Part shown: positions 46,077 through 56,268 of the stretch, piece by piece
Layout: each line of letters begins with the position of its first letter
How positions within the stretch are numbered: position 1 is the stretch's first letter
Assembly: GCF_001436275.1 (NCBI RefSeq)
Contig: NZ_AZEH01000020.1
Coordinates: 124,001-188,000, forward strand
From: Liquorilactobacillus oeni DSM 19972
GTDB taxonomy: Bacteria > Bacillota > Bacilli > Lactobacillales > Lactobacillaceae
Length of the DNA stretch: 64,000 nt
Direction of reading: 5' to 3'
Position numbers and translations under genes: made by a program
The notes under the pieces: generated by a model
What the model saw: only the letters and a program-made list of their open reading frames with translations
Told to the model about the DNA's origin: nothing
The model's database searches: none

Positions 46077-47270
46077 TTAATACTCAGCGTGTGACCAATA
46101 AGTGAGGTCTGCCAACGCCCCCAAGAACAAAACATTAAAAGCAAGTTCAAGTAAATGCTGATCAATTACAGAACTTAAAATCAGCAAGGCCATTCCAATC
46201 ACAAGCGGATAAGCTTTTACTTTAAAAAAGCGTCTGTAACAGATATAAAAAAGAAATCCAAGAGCAACAAATGCCAAAAAGCCTTCCATCATTAAAACAC
46301 GGATAAACGAAGAATCAATATAAAAATATTGAAACGGCGTCTCATGTAAACCGCCATTCCCCATTTGAAAAACATATTGTCCGAAAAAGGGAACATTATA
46401 ATTTTGAAAAGCAACATGTCCATAAGTTAACCGACCCGAAAGCAGTTTATTAGCTATTTCAAAAAAATGATTATGTGGGATAAAAGTATACGCTAATATG
46501 ATGTTAACAAAAACAAAGGCTCCTAAAATAGCAGCGACTGTCTTACTGCCAAGGTACTCCAGAAGTTGAACAACCCTTTTATAAAAAGCAACTAGCAATA
46601 AAACCAGTACCATTAAGGCTAAATCTAACCTAGTATCGGTAACAGCGTATGTAATAACAGTAATTGCTATCCATGAGACATATTCAGCAAGGCTAAAATG
46701 AAAACGTTTAAGCATCACGTATGCCAGTAGCAAGTAGAATACTCTGGCTGCTAAATCTGTAGGATATATAGTTCCAAGCGCATACCTGACAGTTGCTTCC
46801 ATATGACGACCAATTGACAAATTAATAATTAAACCCGTCAGCGAAGCTGCAATTGTAATCAGCAGCAACCCTGCAATTGTAAAGAGGAAAACCTTAAGCA
46901 GCCGTTCAAGACGAATATTTTTTGCTCCTAGAATAAATAGATAGTAATAGAAATAATAAAATTCTCCGGAGCTTTTACAAATTTCCCAGAAAATAATCCC
47001 TAACAATGTAAATATAAGCAGTTTTTCTGCTTTCCAGCCATCAAAGATAAAAATCTTTGCAGCCACCAGCAATCCTGCCAACTCTATTAGGCGAGGTGCA
47101 AGAACCCAAAATAACGGATTAGAATGGCCAAACATGGTCATATTTATAAAGTTTGCTGCTAAATAGAGCATGAATGAAAAAACATAGAGTCTTTCCGAAA
47201 AAAAACCTCTTTTTAATGCATTAAAGTTTGTAACTTGAGTATTCAATTTTCCCTTTAGTATATTAGACAT
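46077..47270 (-). CDS. Polysaccharide polymerase-like membrane protein (Wzy-like)
   Basis: 397 aa from the ATG at 47270 behind AAGGTGG. About ten to eleven membrane helices with a larger outer loop near residues 265-330 (FFGQYVFQMGNGGLHETPFQYFYIDSSF), the usual shape of Wzy O-antigen/EPS polymerases. Sequence identity in this class is very low, so the call rests on topology and on its place at the end of the polysaccharide operon, 5 bp after the flippase. Confidence 0.65.
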   Translation of the reverse strand: MSNILKGKLNTQVTNFNALKRGFFSERLYVFSFMLYLAANFINMTMFGHSNPLFWVLAPRLIELAGLLVAAKIFIFDGWKAEKLLIFTLLGIIFWEICKSSGEFYYFYYYLFILGAKNIRLERLLKVFLFTIAGLLLITIAASLTGLIINLSIGRHMEATVRYALGTIYPTDLAARVFYLLLAYVMLKRFHFSLAEYVSWIAITVITYAVTDTRLDLALMVLVLLLVAFYKRVVQLLEYLGSKTVAAILGAFVFVNIILAYTFIPHNHFFEIANKLLSGRLTYGHVAFQNYNVPFFGQYVFQMGNGGLHETPFQYFYIDSSFIRVLMMEGFLAFVALGFLFYICYRRFFKVKAYPLVIGMALLILSSVIDQHLLELAFNVLFLGALADLTYWSHAEY

Positions 47271-47284
47271 AGATTCCACCTTAT

Positions 47285-48715
47285 TTACTTACGTACTCTA
47301 TAGTTTTCAATTATACTGCGAATCTTTTTTAAAATTGTTGGCCGTAAAATTAAAAGTACAACTATATAAATAGTAGTCCCCAATAATACCTGCATCAAGA
47401 TTGCGAGTATCCCGAAATTCTGTATACTATTAACTTTAAAAACTGCCAAAAACATGATAATTCCGGCAATTAAATACTTAGGCACGTTAACAAATAATTC
47501 TCTAAATTTAACTTGCCCCCGAATTTTCCATAACTGGTAGCCCGTCACCGCCAGTTCAGACAACACCGTGGCAAATACCGCGCCCTGCAATCCAAAAAGG
47601 TAAATTAAAGGTACATTTGCAATTATGTTAACAATTGCTCCCATAATAACTGAAGTTGAATAACTCTTAATTTGATTTGTCGGTAATAAATACTGCTGCC
47701 CAATTACATTACTCCATCCAATCAATAAGATAATCGCAGATTCAAGCATCATTGCATTCCCTACAGGTTGGAATTCCGCTCCATAAAACCAAGGAGCAAA
47801 TTTAACCGCTAATGCAGCTAGACCGAAAGTTAACGGAACTGTCAAAAAAGAAACAAAATCAAAAGACTCACTCAAGTAATACTTAACACGCTTATTGTCT
47901 CCCTTAGAAAAAGCATTTGCTACATGTGGCAGCATCACAGTTCCAGTAGCCGTCGCCAAGGAAAGAACCACCCTGACAATATTATCAGAACGATCAAAAA
48001 AGCCAGAATAATCCGAATTAATTATTAAACCCAGCATTGTCTTATTCAGTACCAAATACACCTGAATTGCGATCTGCGGTACAAAAAGAATAACTGCCGG
48101 ACGTAGATGCTTAAAGATATTTAGTTTTTTCCAATCAACTGCTGTAACTGTTTTTTTCAAGTATGGCCATAAAGTCAAATTACCGAAAAAGATAGATCCT
48201 GCAAGGATCAAAATATACTTGCCTGTATCGCCTGCATCTTTTACAAAAGTAAAAATCAAAATAACAGATAAAACTTTCACTAGAGTGTTACGAATAACTG
48301 TTTTCTTAAAATCTTCAAGTCCCATAAACAACCACGAAATGTCTATACCTGCTGCAATGATATATATAGATTGCAGCAACATATAACTGCGGTATTCATG
48401 ATAAAAAACCAAAAACAAAAGAAAAACAGCATATGCTATTGTAACTGTTAAAGCTTTAAGAATTGCTATCTCCCAAAAGGTCTGGGATAACTTCTGTCTA
48501 TCATCACGAACAAAAGCTATTTCTCGGTTACCATAAAGACCAATCCCAATGCTGCCGAATAATACGAAATATTGAATCAAAGAGTTCGTAAATGAGTTGA
48601 TCCCTACTCCGTTTCTCCCTAAAACCCGTGTAATATATGGGCTGGTGATCAGCGGCAAGATCATCGCCAGTATCTGATAACCGGCATTATAAAAATAATT
48701 ACGAAAAACTTTCAT
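47285..48715 (-). CDS. Polysaccharide flippase (Wzx/RfbX-like)
   Basis: 476 aa with about fourteen membrane helices of the MATE-like polysaccharide export fold. NAGYQILAMILPLITSPYITRVLGRNGVGINSF at the N-terminus is typical of Wzx. It moves lipid-linked repeat units across the membrane. The ATG follows the glf stop directly with no gap. Confidence 0.88.
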   Translation of the reverse strand: MKVFRNYFYNAGYQILAMILPLITSPYITRVLGRNGVGINSFTNSLIQYFVLFGSIGIGLYGNREIAFVRDDRQKLSQTFWEIAILKALTVTIAYAVFLLFLVFYHEYRSYMLLQSIYIIAAGIDISWLFMGLEDFKKTVIRNTLVKVLSVILIFTFVKDAGDTGKYILILAGSIFFGNLTLWPYLKKTVTAVDWKKLNIFKHLRPAVILFVPQIAIQVYLVLNKTMLGLIINSDYSGFFDRSDNIVRVVLSLATATGTVMLPHVANAFSKGDNKRVKYYLSESFDFVSFLTVPLTFGLAALAVKFAPWFYGAEFQPVGNAMMLESAIILLIGWSNVIGQQYLLPTNQIKSYSTSVIMGAIVNIIANVPLIYLFGLQGAVFATVLSELAVTGYQLWKIRGQVKFRELFVNVPKYLIAGIIMFLAVFKVNSIQNFGILAILMQVLLGTTIYIVVLLILRPTILKKIRSIIENYRVRK

Positions 48716-49831
48716 CTAATCACCAAGTTCGAGTTTAACAACGTTCAAAGCCGCACTAATAACTTGGTCCATATCATAGTAACGATATTGTCCCAAACGT
48801 CCGCCAAAGATTACATTACCTGCTTCTTTGTCAGCTAATTCTTTATACTGCTTATAGAGTAAATTATTTTCTTTATTATTAACAGGATAGTAAGGCTCAT
48901 CGCCACGCTGCCAATTCTTTGGATATTCACGTGTGATAATTGTCTTCCCTTTATCCCCTTTGCCGAATTCAAAATGTTTGTGTTCAATAATACGAGTATA
49001 TGGTGTTTTTTCATCTGTGTAGTTAACCACAGCATTACCTTGGTAATTATCTGTTTCCAGCTCTTCAGATTCAAAACGCAGGCTGCGATATTCAAGCTCA
49101 CCTAGTCGATAGTCAAAGTATTCATCAATCATTCCTGTAAAAATAATATGGTCATATTCTTTCAAATATTCTTCTTTACGATCAAAAAAGTCTACACCTA
49201 CTTGCACAGAAATCAAATCACTTGCAAGCATCTTTTCCACAATCTGAGTATAGCCGCCAATTGGAATTCCTTGGTAGTCATCATTAAAGTAGTTATTATC
49301 ATAAGTTAGTCTAACTGGAAGCCGTCTGATAATAAAGGCAGGCAAATCTTTAGTAGAGTGCCCCCATTGTTTTTCCGTGTAACCCTTAATAAGCTTTTCA
49401 TATATATCAGTTCCAACAAGTGAAATTGCTTGTTCTTCAAGATTTTCAGGCCGCTTACCCTTTAAAATAGCCCTTTGTTCATCAATTTTCTCTTGTGCTT
49501 GTTGCGGAGTTACTACTCCCCATAACTTGTTAAAAGTATTCATATTAAATGGAAGATTATAGATCTCGCCATGATAATTGGCTACAGGGCTATTCGTATA
49601 ACGATTAAAAGGTGCAAAATGGTTTACATAATCCCAAACTTTTTTATTTGAAGTATGAAAAATATGTGCACCGTATTGATGAACTTGAATGCCATCTATC
49701 TTTTTAGTATAGACATTTCCTGCAATATGGTTACGCCTTTCAATGACATCTACCCGATTACCTCTTTTTGCCGCTTCATAGGCAAAAGTTGCTCCAAAAA
49801 GCCCAGCCCCTATTACTAAATATTTTGACAT
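48716..49831 (-). CDS. glf: UDP-galactopyranose mutase
   Basis: 371 aa. FAD-binding VIGAGLFGATFAYEAAKRG at the N-terminus, RRNHIAGNVYT, YGAHIFHTSNKKVWDYV with the conserved His, and VNYTDEKTPYTRIIEHKHF. It converts UDP-galactopyranose to UDP-galactofuranose, so the polymer from this operon should contain galactofuranose. The ATG follows GGAGG. Confidence 0.95.
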   Translation of the reverse strand: MSKYLVIGAGLFGATFAYEAAKRGNRVDVIERRNHIAGNVYTKKIDGIQVHQYGAHIFHTSNKKVWDYVNHFAPFNRYTNSPVANYHGEIYNLPFNMNTFNKLWGVVTPQQAQEKIDEQRAILKGKRPENLEEQAISLVGTDIYEKLIKGYTEKQWGHSTKDLPAFIIRRLPVRLTYDNNYFNDDYQGIPIGGYTQIVEKMLASDLISVQVGVDFFDRKEEYLKEYDHIIFTGMIDEYFDYRLGELEYRSLRFESEELETDNYQGNAVVNYTDEKTPYTRIIEHKHFEFGKGDKGKTIITREYPKNWQRGDEPYYPVNNKENNLLYKQYKELADKEAGNVIFGGRLGQYRYYDMDQVISAALNVVKLELGD

Positions 49832-50280
49832 AAAACTAAACCTCCATTTTTAAATACTGCCCTTAAACTTCTTTATTTTTAATTGAACTGTCTTTGCTGT
49901 CTTTGCTGCCATGCCTAAACTGACATTTTGAATAAGTGAAAAAGCATAACAATTCATGGATATAATATTTTTAAAACTCTTACACCATCACTGAATAACA
50001 TTTTACCAGTATAACATCAAAAGTAAAATAGAATTAAAAAAGAGCTTTGCACTTATTATAGAAATTATTCATGAGTTTCTAATTCCACAGTGCTCATATA
50101 TTATTTTAAATACAAGTCTAAAAATACATAGAGAAACATTTCATCAACAGCTTATATTACTTCTGATTTCATACGCGACAAGAAAATATTCCCTTTCTTG
50201 TACTTTAATTAATTTTACTTTATAACATACTTCAACAGTTTGTTTCTTTTCCTCTTAAAAGAATTATGTCGTTTAAAACA
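49832..50280. other. AT-rich gap inside the polysaccharide cluster
   Basis: About 450 bp with no usable reading frame on either strand. The only regularity is a 9-bp tandem TGTCTTTGC (49889-49906). The gap separates glf from the DUF4422 gene and could be the scar of a lost transferase gene, but no remnant protein sequence was recognised. Confidence 0.6.
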
Positions 50281-50282
50281 AA

Positions 50283-50310
50283 AAAGCAAGTCTCTATGGA
50301 CTTGCCAAAA
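50283..50310 (-). terminator. Terminator after the DUF4422 transferase gene
   Basis: On the minus strand GGCAAGTCCATAGAGACTTGC followed by a run of T: stem GCAAGTC/GACTTGC, loop CATAGA-sized. It would split the cluster into two transcripts unless read through. Confidence 0.75.
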
Positions 50311-50360
50311 TTACATTAGCACATGGATAATTTCTAGATCTAACGCAAGGAATGTTTTTT

Positions 50361-51140
50361 CTATGTTTTATCACTTAACCCAAATTTTCTCAGCAAAAAC
50401 CTTGTAATTTTTTTAATCCAGTGTTGTTTGCCAATAAACATTACTGGTAATTCTTTATAACTAACTTTATTTTTTTCAAACCAAACATCAAGTAAAACTT
50501 CACTGATAAAGCCAAATATTCTTTTTTCATATTCAGAATAATCTGAAATATCCACCCTTTTTTCGACTTCAAACAAAATTTCAAACAACCATTTTGTATA
50601 TGCATCAAACACAGTAGAACGTGTAATCAGCATGTTAAACATATGGACACTTTTTCTTCGCACAACTTCATCAAAAACTGGAAGATAATCTGGAAATTTT
50701 TCCCTGATTACTTCTCTTGCAGCCTCAAGGCCTTCAATATGATGTGCATGCTTATAATGCGACCAGGATGTCTCAATATAATAATTTCTCTTAGTAGGTA
50801 AAACTGCATCATAATCACTTAAGATTTTATCTAACAGTTCAGCAGTCAGCACATTCTTTAACTTTTCATCAGCAGAACTAAAAAACCTTGTTCTTCCATT
50901 TGAAAAATAGCGACGATAATGTACTAAGCCCTTAACATCAGCTTTACGATTTTTCCATGCCCAATATTGAGCAGTCAATTCACAGTAATTTGCATTCTTC
51001 TGCGCAATGTTTTCACCAGTATTGTCCCTTTCAAAACCTTGAAAGTTCTCAGAGCTTCCTCCAACTTGTACTGGGAGATAAATTTTCTCTTTGGGCATTT
51101 TTACTTTCTTATGACTAACTATATATATTTCTGTTTTCAA
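50361..51140 (-). CDS. DUF4422 glycosyltransferase
   Basis: 259 aa, probable TTG start at 51140 with only a weak site. YIVSHKKVKMP at the N-terminus, NYCELTAQYWAWKN and VKGLVHYRRYFS, and PTKRNYYIETSWSHYKHAHH are the standard DUF4422 motifs found in capsule and EPS clusters. It should add one sugar to the lipid-linked unit. Which sugar is not known; galactofuranose is possible because glf follows. Confidence 0.85.
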   Translation of the reverse strand: MKTEIYIVSHKKVKMPKEKIYLPVQVGGSSENFQGFERDNTGENIAQKNANYCELTAQYWAWKNRKADVKGLVHYRRYFSNGRTRFFSSADEKLKNVLTAELLDKILSDYDAVLPTKRNYYIETSWSHYKHAHHIEGLEAAREVIREKFPDYLPVFDEVVRRKSVHMFNMLITRSTVFDAYTKWLFEILFEVEKRVDISDYSEYEKRIFGFISEVLLDVWFEKNKVSYKELPVMFIGKQHWIKKITRFLLRKFGLSDKT

Positions 51141-51182
51141 TCAGATCCAACTTTCTCAGTATCTATCCGTTCAACCGAATCA

Positions 51183-51830
51183 TTAATAAGCTCCATCACC
51201 CTTAAAAATGGTAACGATATTCTTGAATAATATCTTAATATCAAAAAAAAATGAAGCATGATCTACATAATAAAGTTCATATTTGCACCTTTCAGGATAT
51301 TCAATATTACTTCGCCCTGATGCTTGCCAATACCCCATTGCTCCAGGTGTTACAGAAAGAAACTTCTTTACTTGATTACCATATTCACTCAACTCTTCCA
51401 TGATAATTGGTCGAGGACCGATCAATGTCATCTCACCTTTAAAGATATTAATAAACTGTGGTAGTTCATCAACTGAAGATTTACGCAAAAAACGACCCAA
51501 AGCGGTAATCCTTGGATCAAGCTCTGCTGGCAACTTGTAGCTATTTTGAACATACATTTTATATAGTTTCTTATCACTCTTAAGTTTTTTATCAGCATCA
51601 ACAATCATAGAACGAAATTTATAAATGTAAAACTTTTTTCCATTCTTCCCAACACGTTCTTGCTTGTAAAATAACGGTCCCTTGTTTTCTCCAAAACGGT
51701 AAACAATAAACATTACCAAAAACAAGGGGAGCATTATCAGCAGGGCAAGCGTCGAAATAATAATATCCAGTACTCTTTTACTGAATAGATAAGCGCTATG
51801 CTTCCCCAGCCTAGTAGCTTCATGAGCCAT
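51183..51830 (-). CDS. Undecaprenyl-phosphate sugar-phosphotransferase (priming transferase)
   Basis: 215 aa. One N-terminal membrane hairpin (STLALLIMLPLFLVMFIVYRF), then the catalytic core PLFYKQERVGKNGKKFYIYKFRSM, LRKSSVDELPQFINIFKGEMTLIGPRP and LSVTPGAMGYWQASGRSNI. This is the short PglC/EpsE-type enzyme that loads the first sugar phosphate on undecaprenyl phosphate. It is the first gene of the cluster, behind a good promoter; its ATG follows GAGGAG. Confidence 0.92.
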   Translation of the reverse strand: MAHEATRLGKHSAYLFSKRVLDIIISTLALLIMLPLFLVMFIVYRFGENKGPLFYKQERVGKNGKKFYIYKFRSMIVDADKKLKSDKKLYKMYVQNSYKLPAELDPRITALGRFLRKSSVDELPQFINIFKGEMTLIGPRPIIMEELSEYGNQVKKFLSVTPGAMGYWQASGRSNIEYPERCKYELYYVDHASFFFDIKILFKNIVTIFKGDGAY

Positions 51831-51926
51831 TTTATTCTCCTCTATCGTCTAAATGCAATTAATAATTTAATCTTTACCCTTTTTAGTGTCAAAAATAACA
51901 CTTCGGTAAAAGTGTACATATATTGT

Positions 51927-51955
51927 ATTATAATACGAATATGCTGTTTTAGCAA
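51927..51955 (-). promoter_or_regulatory. Promoter of the polysaccharide cluster
   Basis: On the minus strand TTGCTA (51950-51955), a 17-bp spacer and a perfect TATAAT (51927-51932), about 95 bp before the priming transferase. Confidence 0.7.
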
Positions 51956-52316
51956 TTTAAGGAAAGTACAGCAGCACTTCTAAAAGTCATTATAACGTTG
52001 CATACTTAAAATTGGACTAATACCAAGGACTTGTATTTAACCAAAAAGACACAGTTAAACGTACTAAACTGCATTTTTGTACAAGCTATAGAATTTGTTA
52101 ACGCACGTTGAAATTTTCGCTGTCTCTGTTCTTTCGTACCCTTAAAAGTATAGTCCTTTCTATAAGTTTAATAGCTGTATATAACATATTTCCCCTTAAA
52201 AGAAAAATTAGTTCAAAGAACTGGATTAGCCAGCGCCTCAAACTAAATTTAACATTATATTTTTAAATTAACTAAACTTTTAATTAGCTTTTTACAAACT
52301 AAGCACAAATACTCCC
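51956..52316. other. AT-rich gap without a recognised gene
   Basis: Between thrB and the polysaccharide promoter. AGTTC/GAACT near 52211-52223 makes a tiny hairpin but lacks a T-run. No reading frame with a ribosome site was found. Confidence 0.6.
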
Positions 52317-53183
52317 CTAACTGATCTGCAAACCTTGTTCTACACAATTTAATGTAAGAGCTTCTCCAAACTTAAGTTGTCTATTTAACGCCTGCACAAA
52401 TAAAAATTTATCTTCAAAAGCCACAAGAGTCATTACTGTCGGCCCTGCTCCGCTCAAATACGTGCCATAAGTTCTATAATTTTGTGCTATTTTTCTAATT
52501 TTATCAAGATCTGGGACTAGTTTACGGCGGTAGCCTTCGTGAAATTGGTCCTTTTCTAACAAAAATTTAACTTTATCAAGCTGATTTGTTAGAAGCGCTC
52601 CAATCAGAGTATTCGCAATACTGCTGCCTGCCACAGCTTTCTTGAAGGACAGCCTCTGTGGCAGAACTTCTCGACTCTTGCTTGTCAAAAGCGGTTCTTG
52701 CGGCACATATGCAACTAGTGCTACCTTCGGAAAGTTCAATTTTACACTGATTGCTTTTCCCTCAGTATAAGTAGAAGCAACAAATCCTCCTAATATTGCA
52801 GGCGCCACGTTATCAGGATGTCCTTCGAGTTCTGTTGCAAACTGTACCTTTTCTTCCAAAGAAAGCTGCAAATTTCCAAGCCGATCTGCCAATTCTATCC
52901 CTGCCACAATTGCTGAAGAACTACTGCCTAATCCACGGGCAAGCGGAATTTCTGAGACTACTCTAAGACGATGAGGAGAAAGTCCCGGTGCAAGTTTCAA
53001 AGCAGTCTCTACAATCATATTCCTTTTATCGTGGGGTATTCTTCCCATTTCATGAATTACTTCCCACTTTGAAGTTTTTTCTTCTACTATAAGTGTTAAA
53101 TAACAGTCCACTGCAATTCCGAGTGAATCAAACCCTGGTCCAAGGTTTGCACTTGTTGCCGGAACCTTGATCTTTAAAACCAT
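52317..53183 (-). CDS. thrB: Homoserine kinase
   Basis: 288 aa GHMP kinase: VPATSANLGPGFDSLGIAVD at the N-terminus, phosphate loop PLARGLGSSSSAIVAGIELA and C-terminal TYLSGAGPTVMTL. It phosphorylates homoserine for threonine synthesis. The ATG follows AAGGAG, 11 bp after hom, so the two are one operon. Confidence 0.93.
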   Translation of the reverse strand: MVLKIKVPATSANLGPGFDSLGIAVDCYLTLIVEEKTSKWEVIHEMGRIPHDKRNMIVETALKLAPGLSPHRLRVVSEIPLARGLGSSSSAIVAGIELADRLGNLQLSLEEKVQFATELEGHPDNVAPAILGGFVASTYTEGKAISVKLNFPKVALVAYVPQEPLLTSKSREVLPQRLSFKKAVAGSSIANTLIGALLTNQLDKVKFLLEKDQFHEGYRRKLVPDLDKIRKIAQNYRTYGTYLSGAGPTVMTLVAFEDKFLFVQALNRQLKFGEALTLNCVEQGLQIS

Positions 53184-53194
53184 CTTCTGACTCC

Positions 53195-54484
53195 TTATTG
53201 TTGTCCAGGTAGAATTTTATACGCTGCTATTACACTAATTTCTTTTAGTTTAGAAATACCATTAAGAATAGCATCCAACTGTGATTCAGAAACCTGATGC
53301 GTTGTCATCACTACCCTAGCATTTTCTTCATCTAACTCAGTCTGAATTATTAAGTGGAAACTGGCATTTATTTCTGACATTATGCGGGTAATCTTAAGCA
53401 TCTGGCCCGGACGATCTTTAACTTTTAATGAAATGTAGTAAGGATAAAAAACATTTTCTTTACTTGCTGTCTTTCCTTCTTGAGAAAATTCATTAAACCT
53501 GCTTCCTGTTGTCTTCATAACAATATCCTTAGTAACTGCAATGATATCACTTAAGACACTGTTTGCTGTCGGCAGCTCTCCTGCTCCAGGACCATAAAAC
53601 ATTGTTTCGCCTACTGCCGCACCTGTAACTAAAACCGCATTATTTTCGTTTTGCACTGCTGCCAGCGGTTGGCTTGCAGGTATCAGTACGGGTCCAACAG
53701 AGACGCTAATACGTTTATCAATCAATTTTGCAATCCCTAGCAATTTAATTTTGTAGCCGAGTTCTTCTGCTTGTTTAATATCTGCAAGTTCAATTTTTTG
53801 AATACCAGTTGTTTTAATATCAGTGAGGGTAACATTCATTCCAAACGCAAACTGTGTCAAAATAATCATTTTATATGCAGCATCAATTCCTGCAACATCG
53901 TTTGTAGGATCTGCTTCGGCAAAGCCCAGTTTCTGAGCAGATTTCAAAGCCTCATTAAAGGAAACATTATTTTGGCTCATTTGTGTCAAAATATAGTTTG
54001 TTGTGCCATTAACGATCCCCTTAACTTCAATAATCCTATCAGCTGCAAATGAGCTGACTATTGTTCTCAAGATTGGAATTCCACCAGCGACGCTTGCTTC
54101 ATAAAAAAGGTCACAGTGATTTTTATCTGCAAGTTCAGCCAACTGTGATCCATGAATTGCAATTAAATCTTTGTTAGCTGTAATAATATGTTTTCCTGCT
54201 CGCAAGAGACGTTCAATGTAATCCTTTGCTATCTCTACTGTTCCCATAACTTCGACTACAATCTGAATATCAGGGTCATTAATCAAGTCATTGATATCAG
54301 TGGTAACAGTAATCCCAGATAAATCGACATTTCTTTTTTTATCAGGATTGTGCACAACAGCTCTTTTAATCACGAGTTGTCGACCCGTAATACCTGAGAT
54401 TTTTTTTTGATGGTCCTTTATAAGTTTTATTACGCCGCTCCCAACAGTTCCTAACCCCAAAATACCGATATTTATGGCCTGCAT
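53195..54484 (-). CDS. hom: Homoserine dehydrogenase
   Basis: 429 aa: GILGLGTVGSGVIKLI Rossmann start, catalytic domain with YEASVAGGIPI and KGIVNGTTNYILTQM, and a C-terminal ACT domain (YYISLKVKDRPGQMLKITRIM) that normally gives threonine feedback inhibition. It makes homoserine from aspartate semialdehyde. First gene of hom-thrB, divergent from thrC. The ATG follows GGAGGG. Confidence 0.94.
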   Translation of the reverse strand: MQAINIGILGLGTVGSGVIKLIKDHQKKISGITGRQLVIKRAVVHNPDKKRNVDLSGITVTTDINDLINDPDIQIVVEVMGTVEIAKDYIERLLRAGKHIITANKDLIAIHGSQLAELADKNHCDLFYEASVAGGIPILRTIVSSFAADRIIEVKGIVNGTTNYILTQMSQNNVSFNEALKSAQKLGFAEADPTNDVAGIDAAYKMIILTQFAFGMNVTLTDIKTTGIQKIELADIKQAEELGYKIKLLGIAKLIDKRISVSVGPVLIPASQPLAAVQNENNAVLVTGAAVGETMFYGPGAGELPTANSVLSDIIAVTKDIVMKTTGSRFNEFSQEGKTASKENVFYPYYISLKVKDRPGQMLKITRIMSEINASFHLIIQTELDEENARVVMTTHQVSESQLDAILNGISKLKEISVIAAYKILPGQQ

Positions 54485-54697
54485 ATAGTACCCTCCTGTT
54501 TTCTTGTTGAAACCATTCTATCATAAAAATTTAATTTTCTGCTTATTAACTTTAAAAAGACTTCATTTCTAATTTTCATAGTTGATTTCATTAGTCTTTG
54601 CAACTTCTTTAGAAAACTATCACCATTTTTTTATTTATGGTATTCTTCTTATAAGCGAGAACAATTATTCAACAGTCAAGAAGGAGAGAGCGTCCAC

Positions 54698-56191
54698 ATG
54701 AAAATACTTTACCGTAGTACTCGGGGTAAAACTAAAGAAACAGTTTCTGCATCAAGTGCTATTTTACAAGGCCTCAGCCCTGATGGCGGATTGTATGTTC
54801 CTACTTCTATCCCTAAAATCACCTTTCCACTAGATGATCTGCCCAATTTCAGCTACCAAGAACTTGCATATCAAATTTTGAAATTATTTTTCAGCGATTT
54901 TACTGAAACAGAATTGCGTTCTTGTATCACAAAGGCATATGGAAAAAATTTTGATACTCCTAAAATTGCTCCTATGTCTTATTATGAGGGACTGGGCTTC
55001 CTTGAACTTTTTCATGGGCCGACAATTGCTTTTAAGGATGTTGCACTTCAGCTACTGCCTCATTTAATGTCCGTTGCTGCTTCAAAAAAAAGTGAAAAAA
55101 AAGAAACAGTTATTTTAACAGCTACTTCTGGTGATACTGGAAAGGCAGCACTTGCTGGATTTGCAAATGTCCCGCATACCAAAATAATTGTTTTTTATCC
55201 TAAGCACGGTGTCAGCTTTATTCAGGAAAGACAAATGCTGACTCAGCAAGGAAAGAATACTTTTATATTTGGTGTAGATGGTAATTTTGATGATGCACAG
55301 ACAAGGGTCAAGAAAATTTTTAACGACACTTTACTTGAAAATGATTTGGCCAAAAACGGTTACCGTTTTTCTTCTGCCAACTCCATCAATATTGGCAGAC
55401 TATTTCCTCAAGTGGTTTATTATTTCTATGCCTACAGCCAATTACTGAAGGATCATAAAATCAAGCCTTATGAAAAAGTAAATTTTAGCGTTCCCACAGG
55501 AAACTTTGGTAATATTCTTGCTGGTTATTATGCTAAAAAGATGGGCTTGCCTGTCAATAAACTCCTGTGTGCCTCAAATAAAAATAACGTTTTAACAAAG
55601 TTTTTTAATACTGGTCTTTATGATAGAAAACGGCCTTTTTATGTAACATCTTCTCCGTCAATGGATATCTTAATTTCAAGCAATTTGGAAAGACTACTCT
55701 TTTATCTGACCAAAGAGGACCCCCAAAAGACAAGTACCTTTATGAAACAGTTAGAAGAAGAGGGAAATTATACGATTACTTCTCAAATGCGCTCACAGTT
55801 AAAATCGTTTTATGCTAACTTTGCTAGTGAAGATAAAACAGCAGCTGAAATTGATCGTTTCTTTTCAAAAGACAAAATAGCCCTTGATCCGCATACAGCA
55901 GTTGCTTCTTATGTAGCAAGAAGTTTTCAAGATACAACAGAGGATGAACATTTTACCATTGTAGTTTCAACTGCCAGCCCTTATAAGTTTGCACAAGCGG
56001 TTCTTGTCGGATTGCATGATCCTAACGCATTCATTCCCGGCTTAGAAGCTGTCACTGCACTACAAGGCAAAATTCACATTCCGCTTCCGCCAACAATTTC
56101 GCGTCTTTTTGATTCGCCCATTCGTGCTAAAAAAGAAATCAAGCCTCACGAAATGGAAAGAACAGTGAAAAAAGTTTTAGGGCTAAATTAG
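54698..56191 (+). CDS. thrC: Threonine synthase
   Basis: 497 aa, the long (yeast/E. coli-like) form. FHGPTIAFKDVALQLLPHLM holds the pyridoxal-phosphate Lys; TATSGDTGKAALAGF and NFGNILAGYYAKKMGLP bind phosphate and cofactor. It converts phosphohomoserine to threonine. The ATG follows AAGGAGAG. Divergent from hom-thrB with 213 bp between them, and followed by an Lrp regulator that may control both directions. Confidence 0.94.
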   Translation: MKILYRSTRGKTKETVSASSAILQGLSPDGGLYVPTSIPKITFPLDDLPNFSYQELAYQILKLFFSDFTETELRSCITKAYGKNFDTPKIAPMSYYEGLGFLELFHGPTIAFKDVALQLLPHLMSVAASKKSEKKETVILTATSGDTGKAALAGFANVPHTKIIVFYPKHGVSFIQERQMLTQQGKNTFIFGVDGNFDDAQTRVKKIFNDTLLENDLAKNGYRFSSANSINIGRLFPQVVYYFYAYSQLLKDHKIKPYEKVNFSVPTGNFGNILAGYYAKKMGLPVNKLLCASNKNNVLTKFFNTGLYDRKRPFYVTSSPSMDILISSNLERLLFYLTKEDPQKTSTFMKQLEEEGNYTITSQMRSQLKSFYANFASEDKTAAEIDRFFSKDKIALDPHTAVASYVARSFQDTTEDEHFTIVVSTASPYKFAQAVLVGLHDPNAFIPGLEAVTALQGKIHIPLPPTISRLFDSPIRAKKEIKPHEMERTVKKVLGLN

Positions 56192-56268
56192 TCTTCTAAG
56201 GATTCAGAGTGTGTACTTAGCTTTTATATGTTATATTATATTACGTAGAGCAGCTTGGAGGGATTTTT

